From Odontesthes bonariensis (taxonomy: Eukaryota; Chordata; Actinopteri; Atheriniformes; Atherinopsidae), in assembly GCF_027942865.1 (NCBI RefSeq), contig NC_134527.1, forward strand, positions 1,686,748 through 1,750,747: a stretch of DNA of 64,000 nucleotides, read 5' to 3'. Positions 39,101-50,914 of this stretch are shown here, in pieces; positions within the stretch are counted from its first letter, which is position 1, and the number at the start of each line of letters is the position of its first letter. The notes beneath the pieces were generated by a model. It saw only the letters and a program-made list of their open reading frames with translations, ran no database searches and was not told the DNA's origin. The position numbers and the translations under genes are program-made.

Positions 39101-42100
39101 GTCGGGCTGATTGTGTCTCCTCGTTGTTTTTCCAGGAATCACAAGCCCAAAAATCCGTGTTTACCCACAGGACAGATATTTTGAAGTTGGAAGCGTGGCC
39201 ACTTTCTGCTGCTTCGTACCGGACGGGCAAAGCTTTGAGAAAATGTATCTGAGTGGTTACAGAAGCATTAACACGAGCATCATGGAGATCAGAAATCAGA
39301 CGTACGCCCTGAGCTTCAGCTTTCACCGGGAGGAGATCCTGGATGTGAAATGTAAAACTAACCTGGGGGGCTACGGAGCTACTACTTTCTTTGTTTGTAA
39401 GTACGACTCAGCAGCGGAACATTTGGTTTCATTCAGTAAATCCTGTTGATAAACGCTGTCTCTTTTTCTTTTGTTCCATAATCAGATCCACCCAAAGATC
39501 TTCGGTGTGAGACGCAGGATATGGAATCAGTTGTGTGTCACTGGACTGTGGGAACAGTGAAGCCCTGGAATCCAACTGAGTATCAGCTGCTCGGAAGGTA
39601 TGAAAAAAACTATACTGACATTAAAACTGGAGTGGAAGTGAGTAAATGTCCATAAAATGCAATTCAATTCGATTAAATCTTGTTTATATCGAGCCAAATG
39701 TCATCTCAGGGCACTTTAAAGATGCAATCCAATCAAATCCAATTCATTGCATTCAAAATTCATTCATGAATCAGCAGATAGGGGCCCGATAACTGAAGGC
39801 TCTGCCTCCCAAACTGGCAGCTGGTTCCACAGAGAGGGGCCCGATAACTGAAGGCTCTGCCTCCCAAACTGGCAGCTGGTTCCACAGAGAGGGGCCTGAT
39901 AACTGAAGGCTCTGCCACCCAAACTGGCAGCTGGTTCCACAGAGAGGGGCCTGATAACTGAAGGCTCTGCCTCCCAAACTGGCAGCTGGTTCCACAGAGA
40001 GGGGCCTGATAACTGAAGGCTCTGCCTCCCAAACTGGCAGCTGGTTCCACAGAGAGGGGCCTGATAACTGAAGGCTCTGCCTCCCAAACTGGCAGCTGGT
40101 TCCACAGAGAGGGGCCTGATAACTGAAGGCTCTGCCTCCCAAACTGGCAGCTGGTTCCACAGAGAGGGGCCCGATAACTGAAGGCTCTGCCTCCCAAACT
40201 GGCAGCTGGTTCCACAGAGAGGGGCCTGATAACTGAAGGCTCTGCCTCCCAAACTGGCAGCTGGTTCCACAGAGAGGGGCCTGATAACTGAAGGCTCTGC
40301 CTCCCAAACTGGAACCAATTTGCTGACAAATTGAAAGTTTTAAATTAAATTAAAATGAACTTCATTCATCCCAAAGGGAAATGTTATTAGTAGTTTTAAT
40401 GGCCTCCATCTTAACGCTGTAGGAGCAAATGAAGCAGATTCCTTTTTGTGTTTCAGGAAGTGTTCAGGATCTGATGGAAGATGTTTGCAAAAGACGGAAG
40501 TGAAAGCCGGAGAACAAAACTGGACCTTAACAGTGCAAAATAAGGTCGGAAAGTTGGAGCTCCGTGACCGTGCAGACCTGACAAAAAGAGGTGAAGCTTC
40601 ATGAACAAATTTACCACTTCCTGAACCAAAATGGCTGCTTTTCATAAACTGAACTGACAGCTGTTTTTTTTTCAGTACACATGTTTGCTCCAGACGGAGT
40701 CACCGCTTCAGATGTGAACCCCAGAAATGTGCGCCTGCAGTGGAGCTGGACGGTGCCGAAGTACAACCACCTCAATCTAACGTGCCAGTTAGATGTTAGC
40801 GATGGTGACGGAAATACCACAGTAAGTTAATCAAAAGGCAGGTTTATCTGTACGGCACAATTTAACAACAAGGTGCTTTACAGAGACATTAAAACAGTAG
40901 AAATAAAAAGCACGATTTAAATTTTAAACATAAAAGAAAGTAATAAGAACAACAGATAAAATCAGTAGTTAAAATATGATTAGGACTGAGAGGTTCAGGA
41001 GGTCCTCTGTTCCCACAGCTATAAGGCTTTTTAACAGTGACTGCTGAGTTCTTCTCACATTTATTTATTTATTTATGTTCTAATTTACAATCATTGTAAA
41101 TATTTTTAATTTAATTTAATTCTTCTCAAATTGATTGATTGATTTTGTTATTATTTATTTATTTATTTAGTCATTTATTATTATTAGTAGTAGTAATATT
41201 TTTTATTAGAATTGGTATTACTATTGTTATTGCTAATATACAATAATTGTAAATATTTTAATTTAATTGAATTCTTCTCAAATTGATTGATTGTTTTTTT
41301 TTATTTTCTATTTATTTATTTAGTCATTTATTTTTATTATTATTATTAGTAGTAGTAATATTTTTATTAGAATTGGTATTACTATTGTTATTGCTAATAT
41401 ACAATAATTGTAAATATTTGTAATTTTTTTGAGCTACTTGACTAATTTGAATTTCCCCCATTGGGGGATGAATAAAGTATTTTTCTATTCTATTAAGTAA
41501 AAATCTCTCTCATCTCCACTCACTTTTATCCACACTGTGTTTCCAGACTGAAGACTTTGGAGTCGGCCTGAAAGTTGCACTTTTGGACAACTTGATCCCA
41601 AACTGGAACTATAAAGTGAAACTACGATGTGGAACGGCTCAGTACTTCTGGAAATGGGGAGACTGGAGCGACAGCATCGACTTCCACACAGAGGGTGATG
41701 GTGAGTGTTTGTCATCAAATAAGAAGCAAAGAAACAGAAAAACATGGAAGTCCAGAGTTTGATCTGTTTGCATCACAGTTCCAGATGCGCTCGATGTTTG
41801 GATGCAGAAGAAGAAAAGCCAGATCGAGATCATTTGGACGGTGAGCCACATTATTCTTAAATCACAATATTAACACGTAAAATGAAATCTCAGTTTCTAA
41901 ACAGTAAATGTGTTGAATTCTATCAAATTGGACAGTTAAGAATGAACTCTAACAGGCTAAAACTGTTTGATATGTGTTAACATTAGGGCAACGATTAAAA
42001 TGTTTAATCTAATTAATCACATGATTTCCCTGATTAATCACGATTAATTGCATTTGTACGCAGAATCCAAAAATGAATCCAAAAGTAGTGTATAGCTTTT

Positions 42101-44407
42101 AGCATTTAGCTTTATTTTAAATGTGCTGCCATATGAATGAAAGTGCCATAACATTTGTTGTGCAAACACACTTTTAACATCAGCATCTTTCTGTAGTTTT
42201 TATGTAGAAGCCTCGCTCCACTGTCTGTTTCCTTGAATGACTTGCTGCTATCAGTTGTGTGTTTTGCCTTTAAGTGATATTTTAGACTGGAACTACTACG
42301 CTGAGAAGACAATTCAACTTGGCAGTAAATGCAGGAGTTTTTTTTTAAATTTATTTTGAAGGTTATTTACAGGATTAATACGAACTGTTGTTAGAGTTTA
42401 AGCACGATAAATACATTTTAGTGGCATTTAAACCGAAGTTATCCGTGCAGATGCCGCTGGCCAATCAGAGTCATGGAAACATCACGGACTTTGAGGTGAC
42501 CTGGGCAAAGACCGGCGAGAGAGATCAACCAAACGTAACCAAAGTGCCTCACACCAAGCGCAGTCTCACGCTCAGTTTGGACACCAGAGAGGAGCTCGTT
42601 GTCACGGTAACGGCTCGGAACATTTACGGCAGCTCATCCCCATCCAGCATCATCGCTCCAAGCGTCAGTTCAGGTACGAAGAATTAAAGACTCGCTGTGA
42701 GAACCTCCTTCAGTTCTGACCTGTTAATGCTCCTGAGAGGCATCCCATAACAGACCATCATCTATTATTTATCTTTAAATATTTTTATTGAAAGCTACAA
42801 TACAATACTTTAAGTTTCAGACATACAATTTGCCGTTTCTTTTTTTTTTAACACACACATATGTAATCGATTACATACGTAAAACAAAACAAAAACACTC
42901 TGATAAAAATGTAGAAGAAAATAATTAAATTAATTTACAGAGTAATAAACAGTGAACAACCCCCCCCCCATACAAGATTCAAGATTCAAGATAGTTTTAT
43001 TTGTCACATACACAATCATACACAGTACAATGTGCAGTGAAGTTCTTCCTTGTCCTGCTACCAATAAAAAGATAATTAAAATTAAAAATGAAATATGAAT
43101 AAAAATGAATAAAAAATATAAAATGAGAATAAAAGAAAATGTATAAGGTATCTGAACAGTATTAACAATTTTTAATTATTATTATTATTACTACTGGTTA
43201 TTTATGCAATATAAAAGGTATAACAGTAACAGGCACACATTGAATCAGGTAGTACCTCTAAATTAGTGAAATGGGAAATAAAGGGTTGCCATTTGTGAAA
43301 ATATTTGACTGTACATCCTCTCAGCGTATATTTAATTTTCTCAAGTTTTAATTTAAAAAAACACGACATCTTTAAGCCACCGGGAAATAGAAGGATATTT
43401 AGCAACAATAATAAACGTCTTGCTGGTAAGGAAGTGAATGCTATAACATCCTTTTGTGTGGAGTTAAATGCAAGTGAGGGGTCAGGATATATGGCAACCA
43501 GAGGGCATGGTTGAATATTTACCCCAAGAACAGTGGACATGATGGAAAAATAACCCGAAAAAAGAAACCTTTCGGATCAGGACAAAGAAAAAACATTTAT
43601 CACATTTGTCTTCCACTTCCGAATACAATTTGGATAGAGAATTGTATTCTTTTCCTTAAATTGAATAAGTCTAAGACGAGCTCCAGAGGTGGTAGATAAC
43701 AGACCATGATCTGACTAACACGTACATTTCTTTTGGAATTAAATTAGCTCGGTGCCTGATGTTTGCCCCGTGTTTCTGCCCTCAGAGATCAGGTTTATTT
43801 CACATATTCACACACTCCTTTAAACGCTGTGAAACTCTAATACTATCATGTATTTCAATGAAAGTGGCTTCTGTTAATCTGCCCTCCCTGCTGCAATGCT
43901 TTTATTTTATGTGAAGCACTTTGAATTGTTTGTACATGAAATGTGCTGTATAAATAAATTTGATTTGATTTGATTTGATTCAGAGTCTTCAGACACGATG
44001 TTAGGGGGGTTCTTGGTTACTTCCGTGACACAGACTCCACTTGCTCAGTCACACAATTAGATATTAAGCAAAAACAGGGGACAAAATGATGAATAATTTC
44101 TCTCATCAGCGTGATTAACCTGTGAAATCTAAGATTTAAAGTCTTCCCTTTCAGAGAAAACCAGAGTGAACACTTCTTGGATCGATGGCACCAACGGAGG
44201 CTTCGACCTGTGGTGGGCTGAGAGTCCAGCGGCGAGCTGTGGGTACATCGTGGACTGGCGTCCTGCAGCTGCCAGCGGCGTCGTGGAGTGGCTGAAACTG
44301 CCCTCCAATCAGACCGGTGCCCGCATAACTTCAGGTGATGCTCAGCCTATAAAACAGTCCACAGCTTTAAAAAAATAAAAATACATGAACAAAAATAAAT
44401 ACATGAA

Positions 44408-44438
<31 letters not shown>

Positions 44439-47016
44439 AAATAGATAAAAAATTAATTAAATAGAAATAAATATTAATTAATTAATTAATCACAAATAAA
44501 AATAAATTAAAATAAATTAAAAAATAAATAAACAAATAAATAAAAATAGATAAAAAAATAATTAAATAGAAATAAATATTAATTAATTAATTAATTACAA
44601 ATAAAAATAAATAAAAATAAATAAATAAATAAATAAATAAAAATAGATTAAAAAAATAAAATGAATAAAAATAAATAAATAAGTAATAAAAAAAGAACAG
44701 TCCACAGCTGTGTGTGCAGTGCCAGTCAGAAGTAAGGCGTGTAATCTGTTATTTCTCAGAAAACTTCCAGGATGGACGGAGATACTGGCTGTCAGTGTAC
44801 GCCTGCACCCAGGGAGCTCCGGTGCTGCTGGAGGAAAGGGAGGGATACGCCAGGGAGACGAGTAGGACAGAACCCAACGATTCCTTTCACAATATTCTGC
44901 TGTTTTTTTACTGAAAAGTGTTTAATCCGTGCCTCATTTTGTTAGGAATCGAAGAGAAGCTGTTTAAACAGCTAAAATTTAAAGAGCTGGACTCGGATGC
45001 TGAGATATCCTGGGACCCTCTTCCTCTGAGGACGCTGACTGCTTCCATCCGAGGCTACATCCTGAGCTACCGGGACGATGGGAAAGACTTCAATGTGAGC
45101 ACAGGTACTGCAACACTGTGGAAATATACGAACTCCCACCTTAATCACAGAAGAAATGACAACATTCCCATGGAGGATCATTTTGATGGATACGTGGGAT
45201 TATCAACAGGTGCTTTCAAAGGTTTTTTTTTTATCTTTGAGGATTACACTTACTTGGATGGTTTGAAAAGACCAGAAATCAGTGTTTATGGAACTGGACA
45301 AAAATAAGTCATGGAGAGATTTCCACAAATTTTGGACAGTCTCACATTCATAAAATAGGTGTTCTGTTGTTTCCAGATTTTTTTGCAATTTTTTTAAAAT
45401 ATATTTTATATATATAATTTTTATTTTATATATTTTTATATATTTTTATCCTTTTATTTGCAGTTTTCTACAACAAATTTAAATCTTCTTTTTAAAAATT
45501 CATTTTTCAGGGATAGATGTATTTTTAAATGAACTTCTTTACATTTTGGGGAACATTAAGTATTTTGTCCTAATGGTTGATTTTTCAGATTTGTTATAAT
45601 CTCTAAGAATGAATGAGCTTTTTGCTACACCTGGATATAAGGTGTTTACTGAATACTGTCTTAAACATTTATTGTTACATTTTTCACTTACTAGGTCCAA
45701 ATCATCTAACTTTATTTTATGTAAATTTGGAGTTGGAATGTTGAAGATGTTGTTCTTTATTGGTTGGATGAGGACTTGTGGGATATTCTGAGCCGTTGGT
45801 TTTCTCTTGGTTCAGACCGTCCTGAGGCCACCAGCCTGAGAGCGCCGAACCTGCAGGCGCAGACGCTCACGTTCACGGTGACGGCGCGCACGGGCCTGGG
45901 AGAGTGCTGCAGCGAGGGCATCACGGCCACTCTGCGCTCCCAGAGTACGTTGCTTCACATCTCTTTCCCACCAACACGGTGACGCAGAAATACTCTTTTT
46001 TTTTTTGTAGTAAAACAAACATCAAAGTTGAATCGTAGATTTGACCGACTACTTTGTTGAATGTGCACATCTGTGCACATCTGTGCAGAACTTTATCAAA
46101 TCAAATCAAATCAAATTTATTTATATAGCACATTTCATGTACAAACAATTCAAAGTGCTTTACATAAAATAAAAGCATTGCAGCAGGGAGTGGAAGAAGC
46201 ATTAAAATACATTTGATTTTGATCTGTGCTGTTTCCGTTCTCGAGCAGATAACCTGATGAAGTCGATGTTCATTTCGCTGGGGATAGCTTTTGTTCTCCT
46301 CTCCTTCTTCACCATCTTCTGCTACAGACACTGGGAACAGTGAGCGAACAGTCATCCATTTTTCTATGAAATTTGACTCTTTTGTTAACTTATTTGTGAG
46401 ACTGATTTTTCATGCATTTTTACATCATATAGCATCAAAGAGAAGGTCTATCCTCCGATCCCGAAGCCAGTGTTGGTGGCGCCTGTGAGTACTGATTTCC
46501 CAGATGTAGGCGGTTCCATTTGTCTTTGTTTTAGCAGCTGTGAGTCTCAGTCTGAGCTGCTGTTTTTCTGTCCTACAGGCTGTACACAGTTTTACTTCCT
46601 TTCACACCGACCACAGTGAGGAAAAAATGGATATTCCACAGCTGCTGTATAAATCTGAACCTCTGGTGACTGATTATATCAGCCCCAGGATGCATGTTGC
46701 ACAGAATCCTTGTTACTACAACGACCCCCTTGGAAAGCGCACCCCACCGCCCCTCCATGTGCGCACCGTCCCATCTCATTCAGGTTTACCTTCTTCTCCA
46801 TTCAGAGGAACGTTTCCCAACCCAACGTATAACCTGATGGTGCAGAGAGCGGATCAGCGGCCCGGCTCAGAGACGCTCAGGGTGGGATCCTCCGGGGGAT
46901 ACCTGCCTCAGAGGCGGTCGGAAACCTTCAGTCTGACACAGGCCGACGAGGATCCTGAGAACACCATTACCTGTGTCTCCAGTTACATTTCATTACCCCA
47001 GTTATCTTCCACATAG
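36111..47016 (+). CDS. osmr: Oncostatin M receptor / LIF receptor-like class I cytokine receptor
   Basis: This is a single-pass receptor of the gp130 group, expected to pair with gp130 and signal through JAK/STAT. Coding exons: 36111-36171, 38030-38181, 38260-38413, 39136-39396, 39486-39597, 40457-40590, 40676-40821, 41547-41700, 41779-41840, 42451-42673, 44155-44334, 44760-44861, 44946-45104, 45816-45944, 46249-46339, 46433-46484, 46579-47016; phases agree, 869 aa. Order: signal peptide (MMTWLLLLPLLWRSSHG), half cytokine-binding module (HSWSWTSRFPLECATHSVR), Ig domain, full module (CETQDMESVVCHW then FWKWGDWS at 374-381), three FNIII domains, membrane segment about 680-703, box 1 (VYPPIPKP), and a 146-aa last exon with YLPQ at 832-835. 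The half module and the IDGTNGGFDLWW...GYIVDW stretch favour OSMR over LIFR; LIFR remains possible. WSxWS is altered to WGDWS. Exon 10 has the weakest acceptor (tccgtgcag). Confidence 0.9.
36944..37264 (-). pseudogene. BED-finger ORF with a lost zinc ligand, hAT copy D
   Basis: The frame is open, with five extra in-frame residues (MDPPN) before MEKG. The second zinc Cys is changed to Ser (VICKHSQVEL), which should abolish zinc binding. Confidence 0.65.
37303..37505. repeat. 32-bp array inside hAT copy D
   Basis: About six units with core ACTTTTACAAAATAAAAGCC followed by TGTGAGCAACAG. The same unit occurs one to two times in copy B, about five times in copy A and about thirteen times in copy F. 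Confidence 0.92.
37560..37966. repeat. 21-bp array derived from the hAT terminal repeat
   Basis: About 19 units with core ATAATAACGAGTTAACTCAC, continuous with the element's terminal GAGTTAACTCGTTATTATCG. Units vary between ACTCACG, ACTCGCG and AATCACG. Confidence 0.93.
38436..39072 (+). mobile_element. piggyBac-type MITE, copy 2 (CCCTCCTGTTGTC family)
   Basis: TTAA at 38432-38435 and 39073-39076. Highly similar to 18157-18782 along its whole length. It lies between receptor exons 3 and 4. Confidence 0.87.
39781..40312 (-). repeat. 55-bp minisatellite, about 9.7 units
   Basis: Exact 55-bp period (GGGGCCTGATAACTGAAGGC ... GGTTCCACAGAGA) with few differences between units. Since 55 is not divisible by 3 and the minus strand has no stops, all three minus frames are open for 178-189 codons. 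It resembles none of the receptor exons; it lies between exons 5 and 6. Confidence 0.95.
41060..41500 (+). repeat. AT-rich tandem duplication ending in a LINE 3' tail before exon 8
   Basis: A block of about 150 bp (TCTCAAATTGATTGATT ... TATTACTATTGTTATTGC) is repeated at 41125 and 41276. It ends GAATTTCCCCCATTGGGGGA then TGAATAAAGTA, a LINE 3' end about 50 bp before the exon 8 acceptor. Confidence 0.7.
41984..42325 (-). mobile_element. hAT copy E, 3' half only, between receptor exons 9 and 10
   Basis: TAGGGCAACGATTAAAATG is the 3' end of the family in minus orientation. The copy breaks off inside the BED finger. Confidence 0.85.
42112..42312 (-). pseudogene. BED-finger ORF remnant, hAT copy E
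   Basis: The C-terminal two thirds of the 101-aa frame ([17 protein letters not shown] to MAAHLK) survive. The N-terminus and both zinc Cys are missing. Confidence 0.8.
42775..43560 (-). pseudogene. L1-type LINE ORF2 C-terminal remnant
   Basis: On the minus strand: PSLAFNSTQKDVIAFTSLPA, then LKLEKIKYTLRG and KYFHKWQPFISHF, the C-terminal signature of L1-like ORF2 in fish. It is interrupted and followed by an AT-rich 3' UTR; a second LINE-type tail (CAAGATTCAAGATAGTTTTA) is nested at about 42975-43060. Confidence 0.7.
43870..43985 (+). mobile_element. LINE 3' tail, (TTTGA)n
   Basis: CTGCTGCAATGCTTTTATTT ... GAATTGTTTGTACATGAAAT then (TTTGA)n. Its inverse occurs at 46090-46200. Confidence 0.7.
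44355..44700. repeat. (AAATA)n low-complexity AT array
   Basis: About 350 bp of AATAAATA-type sequence with an internal near-duplication (TTAATTAATTAATT blocks at 44475 and 44580), between receptor exons 11 and 12. Confidence 0.95.
45180..45600 (-). pseudogene. L1-type LINE fragment
   Basis: Minus-strand frame with ETTEHLFYECETVQNLWKSL, the conserved HLFxEC...LW motif near the end of L1 ORF2. Between receptor exons 13 and 14. Confidence 0.6.
46090..46205 (-). mobile_element. LINE 3' tail, (TCAAA)n, before receptor exon 15
   Basis: (TCAAA)n then TTTATTTATATAGCACATTT and the inverse of the 43870 sequence. It ends about 45 bp before the exon 15 acceptor. Confidence 0.7.
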
Positions 47017-47355
47017 AGTTATAAATGTGAGCACATTTAAGGACTGCAGTATGATTTTAAACACGGCTTAGTTCATCAGGCAGTCAAGCTATGCGTGGTG
47101 TGAGGCGGTGACAACACAGACGGGTGAATCATGCACCTTTCCACCATATACTGCTGTGAAATCTGAGCTACAAACAACCATAAACTGGATGGGATTGCTT
47201 ATAGGTAGAAGTTTAACAAGCTAAAACATTGTTCAGCCCAAAGAGCAGAGGACATACACAAAGCTGGACCAAAAGTGAAGACCTTTAACGTCTGACACTG
47301 TGAGCACAGAAAGGCAGCGCAGACACGTCTCGCTCCTCTGGTTAACAGAATGTTT
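47017..47355 (+). other. Probable proximal 3' UTR of the receptor gene
   Basis: Unique-looking sequence follows the receptor stop codon and no ORF is supported. There is no AATAAA before the repeats begin at 47356, so the true transcript end is unclear. The next AATAAA noted on this strand is at 50993-50998, beyond a Harbinger insertion and a 1.6-kb satellite. Confidence 0.4.
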
Positions 47356-47572
47356 TCCTGGTTTAACTTCCTGGTTTAACTTCCTGGTTTAACTTCCTGG
47401 TTTAACTTCCTGGTTTAACTTCCTGGTTTAACTTCCTGGTTTAACTTCCAGGTTTAACTTCCTGGTTTAACTTCCTGGTTTAACTTCCTGGTTTAACTTC
47501 CAGGTTTAACTTCCTGGTTTAACTTCCTGGTTTAACTTCCTGGTTTAACTTCCTGGTTTAACTTCCTGGTTT
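47356..47572 (+). repeat. 13-bp minisatellite TTTAACTTCCTGG
   Basis: About 17 near-perfect units. One or two further units occur at 48829-48845 beyond a transposon, so the array was split by insertion. Confidence 0.95.
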
Positions 47573-47579
47573 AATTCTC

Positions 47580-48828
47580 CTAAGCTGTTTCACACTGCGA
47601 CCCGCTGCCTTAGCAGGTCCAAATTGCCACTTCGTCCCGCGTCGAGCAATGTGAACGCTTGGCGTGTTAAGCCTGATTTATGCTTCAGACGCAGAGCCTC
47701 TGACGCTCGGACGCAGAGCCTCTGCGAGTGTCAAAATCTTGACCACTCACCCACGCAGAGGCTCTGCGCGCGTTCTCGTGCACCTCAAAAAAATCCTGAC
47801 TACGCGACAGACGCACGCAGACCACCAACGGAAGTGCGCAGACAAAAGCGGCTGTGATTGGTCCTCGGTGTGCCTTTCCGGTTGACCAGGATCAGCGTGT
47901 CAGCGGAATATATACACTCCCCCCACCGAAGTTCTCGCGACTCGTGAGTTCTCGAATGGGCTCCCACTAGCGCTTTGGCGGGAAACTGCTATGCGTCACT
48001 AGAAATTCTAGGTCGAGGTTGCAGAACCATAACATGAAAAGTGGTTCGCGACCAGAGCAAAGCAACACGTCAAGACGATAGACGCAGAACTGTAATCTGC
48101 CCTTTAGGTGACCCGTGTCGCCTGAAGCCGAGTTCAGGGGGCGTGGCCTAGTGGCAGAGCGTCACACGAAACACATAAAATGCTGGCCGTGTACAATGAC
48201 GTAGGCACAAGCCATGCGTCGGAGGTAGGCCTAAATACACCCGTCTGCATCAAATTTTTCAAACAAATGATGGCGGGACACCTTGAGGACTCGTTTTTGC
48301 AATTGTATATGCAGTTCATGGAGATGTTACTTTACGGGGTGTGGATGGTTACAACGTGGGATGCCGCCGAAGAACATATGCGGAGAACGCGCTCTCCCAT
48401 CTTTCTCGCCAGGCCTTCCAGCAGAGGTCCATCCTTCACCGTCCCCGACATGTGGCGGAAAATAACGTCCTCTGCTCGGAGGCTGAGGAGCTCGCGGACC
48501 TCCTTGTCTCCCCAGTTGGCCATCTTGCAAAATGTCTCGAACTTGCAGAGTAGAACTTGCAGTGAAACTTGTCCTCACCTTTTGCTGTTGTTCTGAATCA
48601 GCTGTCCATTCTGTCTTTTAAACTCCTCACGTCACGCCACGCCCACGTCCGACCCGCGTCAATTGCTTTCACACCAAACTCGGCTCGGCAAAAAGACTAG
48701 GGTCCCACGCGGGTCGAAAGGCGAGTCGAGTTGACACGCCAGCCCGGGTCGGCAGTGTGAACGCAACAGCGGACACGCTAAATAAGCGGATTAAACGCGG
48801 GTTCTTCCTCAGTGTGAAAGGTGCTATA
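47580..48828. mobile_element. PIF/Harbinger-derived composite inserted in the 13-bp array
   Basis: Outer ends share TTTCACACTG (47588) and CAGTGTGAAA (48812). Inside are a second Harbinger-type end (TTAAGCCTGATTTATGCTTC at 47668) and a minus-strand Myb-like ORF. It is GC-richer than its surroundings. Confidence 0.65.
48332..48523 (-). pseudogene. Harbinger Myb/SANT-like protein, N-terminal fragment
   Basis: MANWGDKEVRELLSLRAEDV then SGTVKDGPLLEGLARKMGER is the start of the Myb-like DNA-binding protein encoded beside the transposase in fish Harbinger elements. After KMGER the match ends (deletion junction) and the frame stops. Confidence 0.7.
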
Positions 48829-48845
48829 GTTTAACTTCCTGGTTA

Positions 48846-50445
48846 AACACTGTTAGAACACTGTTAGAACACTGTTAGAACACTGTTAGAACACTGTTAG
48901 AACAGTTAGAACAGTTAGAACTGTTAGAACTGTTAGAACAGTTAGAACACTGTTAGAACTGTTAGAACTATTAGAACAGTTAGAACTGTTAGAACTGTTA
49001 GAACTGTTAGAACACTGTTAGAACTGTTAGAACAGTTAGAACTGTTAGAACACTGTTAGAACTGTTAGAACTATTAGAACACTGTTAGAACTGTTAGAAC
49101 AGTTAGAACTGTTAGAACAGTTAGAACAGTTAGAACTGTTAGAACTGTTAGAACACTGTTAGAACTGTTAGAACTATTTGAACAGTTAGAACTGTTAGAA
49201 CACTGTTAGAACTGTTAGAACAGTTAGAACTGTTAGAACAGTTAGAACACTGTTAGAACTATTAGAACTGTTAGAACACTGTTAGAACTATTAGAACACT
49301 GTTAGAACTGTTAGAACACTGTTAGAACTGTTAGAACACTGTTAGAACTGTTAGAACACAGTTAGAACTGTTAGAACAGTTAGAACTGTTAGAACACTGT
49401 TAGAACTATTACAACAGTTAGAACTGTTAGAACACTGTTAGAACTGTTAGAACAGTTAGAACTGTTAGAACACTGTTAGAACTATTACAACAGTTAGAAC
49501 TGTTAGAACTGTTAGAACACTGTTAGAACTATTACAACAGTTAGAACTGTTAGAACACTATTAGAACTGTTAGAACTGTTAGAACACTGTTAGAACTGTT
49601 AGAACACTGTTAGAACACTGTTAGAACACAGTTAGAACTGTTAGAACACTGTTAGAACTATTAGAACTGTTAGAACTGTTAGAACACTGTTAGAACTATT
49701 AGAACAGTTAGAACTGTTAGAACACTGTTAGAACTGTTAGAACAGTTAGAACTGTTAGAACACTGTTTGAACAGTTAGAACAGTTAGAACTGTTAGAACA
49801 GTTAGAACACTGTTAGAACACAGTTAGAACACTGTTAGAACACAGTTAGAACACTGTTAGAACACTGTTAGAACACTGTTAGAACAGTTAGAACTGTTAG
49901 AACACTGTTAGAACTGTTAGAACAGTTAGAACTGTTAGAACAGTTAGAACACTGTTAGAACACAGTTAGAACACTGTTAGAACTGTTAGAACAGTTAGAA
50001 CTGTTAGAACACAGTTAGAACTGTTAGAACAGTTAGAACACAGTTAGAACACAGTTAGAACACTGTTAGAACTGTTAGAACAGTTAGAACTGTTAGAACA
50101 CTGTTAGAACTATTAGAACACTGTTAGAACTGTTAGAACAGTTAGAACTGTTAGAACACTGTTAGAACACAGTTAGAACACTGTTAGAACTGTTAGAACA
50201 GTTAGAACTATTAGAACACTGTTAGAACTGTTAGAACACAGTTAGAACACTGTTAGAACTGTTAGAACAGTTAGAACTGTTAGAACAGTTAGAACACAGT
50301 TAGAACACAGTTAGAACACTGTTAGAACTGTTAGAACTATTAGAACACTGTTAGAACTGTTAGAACACTGTTAGAACTGTTAGAACACTGTTAGAACTGT
50401 TAGAACTGTTAGAACACAGTTAGAACTGTTAGAACACTGTTAGAA
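48846..50445. repeat. 1.6-kb satellite of 9-bp units GTTAGAACT / GTTAGAACA
   Basis: Units GTTAGAACT, GTTAGAACA and GTTAGAACACT alternate; AACTGTT and AACAGTT are mutual reverse complements, so the array is rich in short palindromes. About 170 units of 9-11 bp. No frame is open over a meaningful length. Confidence 0.95.
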
Positions 50446-50882
50446 CCGTGAGAATCGGAGGTTGATTGATGGTGGGAAGATGATGGCAAAACAAAAAAGG
50501 CTGTAAAACTTGAAAGGTTATGAAAACTTTCTGTGGAACCATGTGTGTTTGTCTGCAACATTTCACTGTGACTTTTTTTTTTAGAACATTTGCTTTCTGT
50601 ACATATTCGTTGTAAATAAGCTGTATTTCAGAAGAGAAAATGATGGTCATTACAGTTTGGAAATGTGTGTGGTCTGGCCCACAAAGTCCTGGAGATGAGA
50701 AATGGAGGAAGAACTACAGCCCTAACATCCAGTCATAGCACCATGTGACCAGGTGGCGTTTGCATGGCGAGTTGTGGACAGTAGGGGGCGCCAGCACTGC
50801 ATTACAGAGAAGATCCTGAGCTGAAAGTGAGCTGTCACACATTTTAGGACAGGGACAGAGAGCACATACTGATCTACTATAG

Positions 50883-50914
<32 letters not shown>

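Noticed and set aside
48180..48596. 138-codon plus-strand frame
   Set aside because: Antisense to the Harbinger Myb-like fragment; no independent support.
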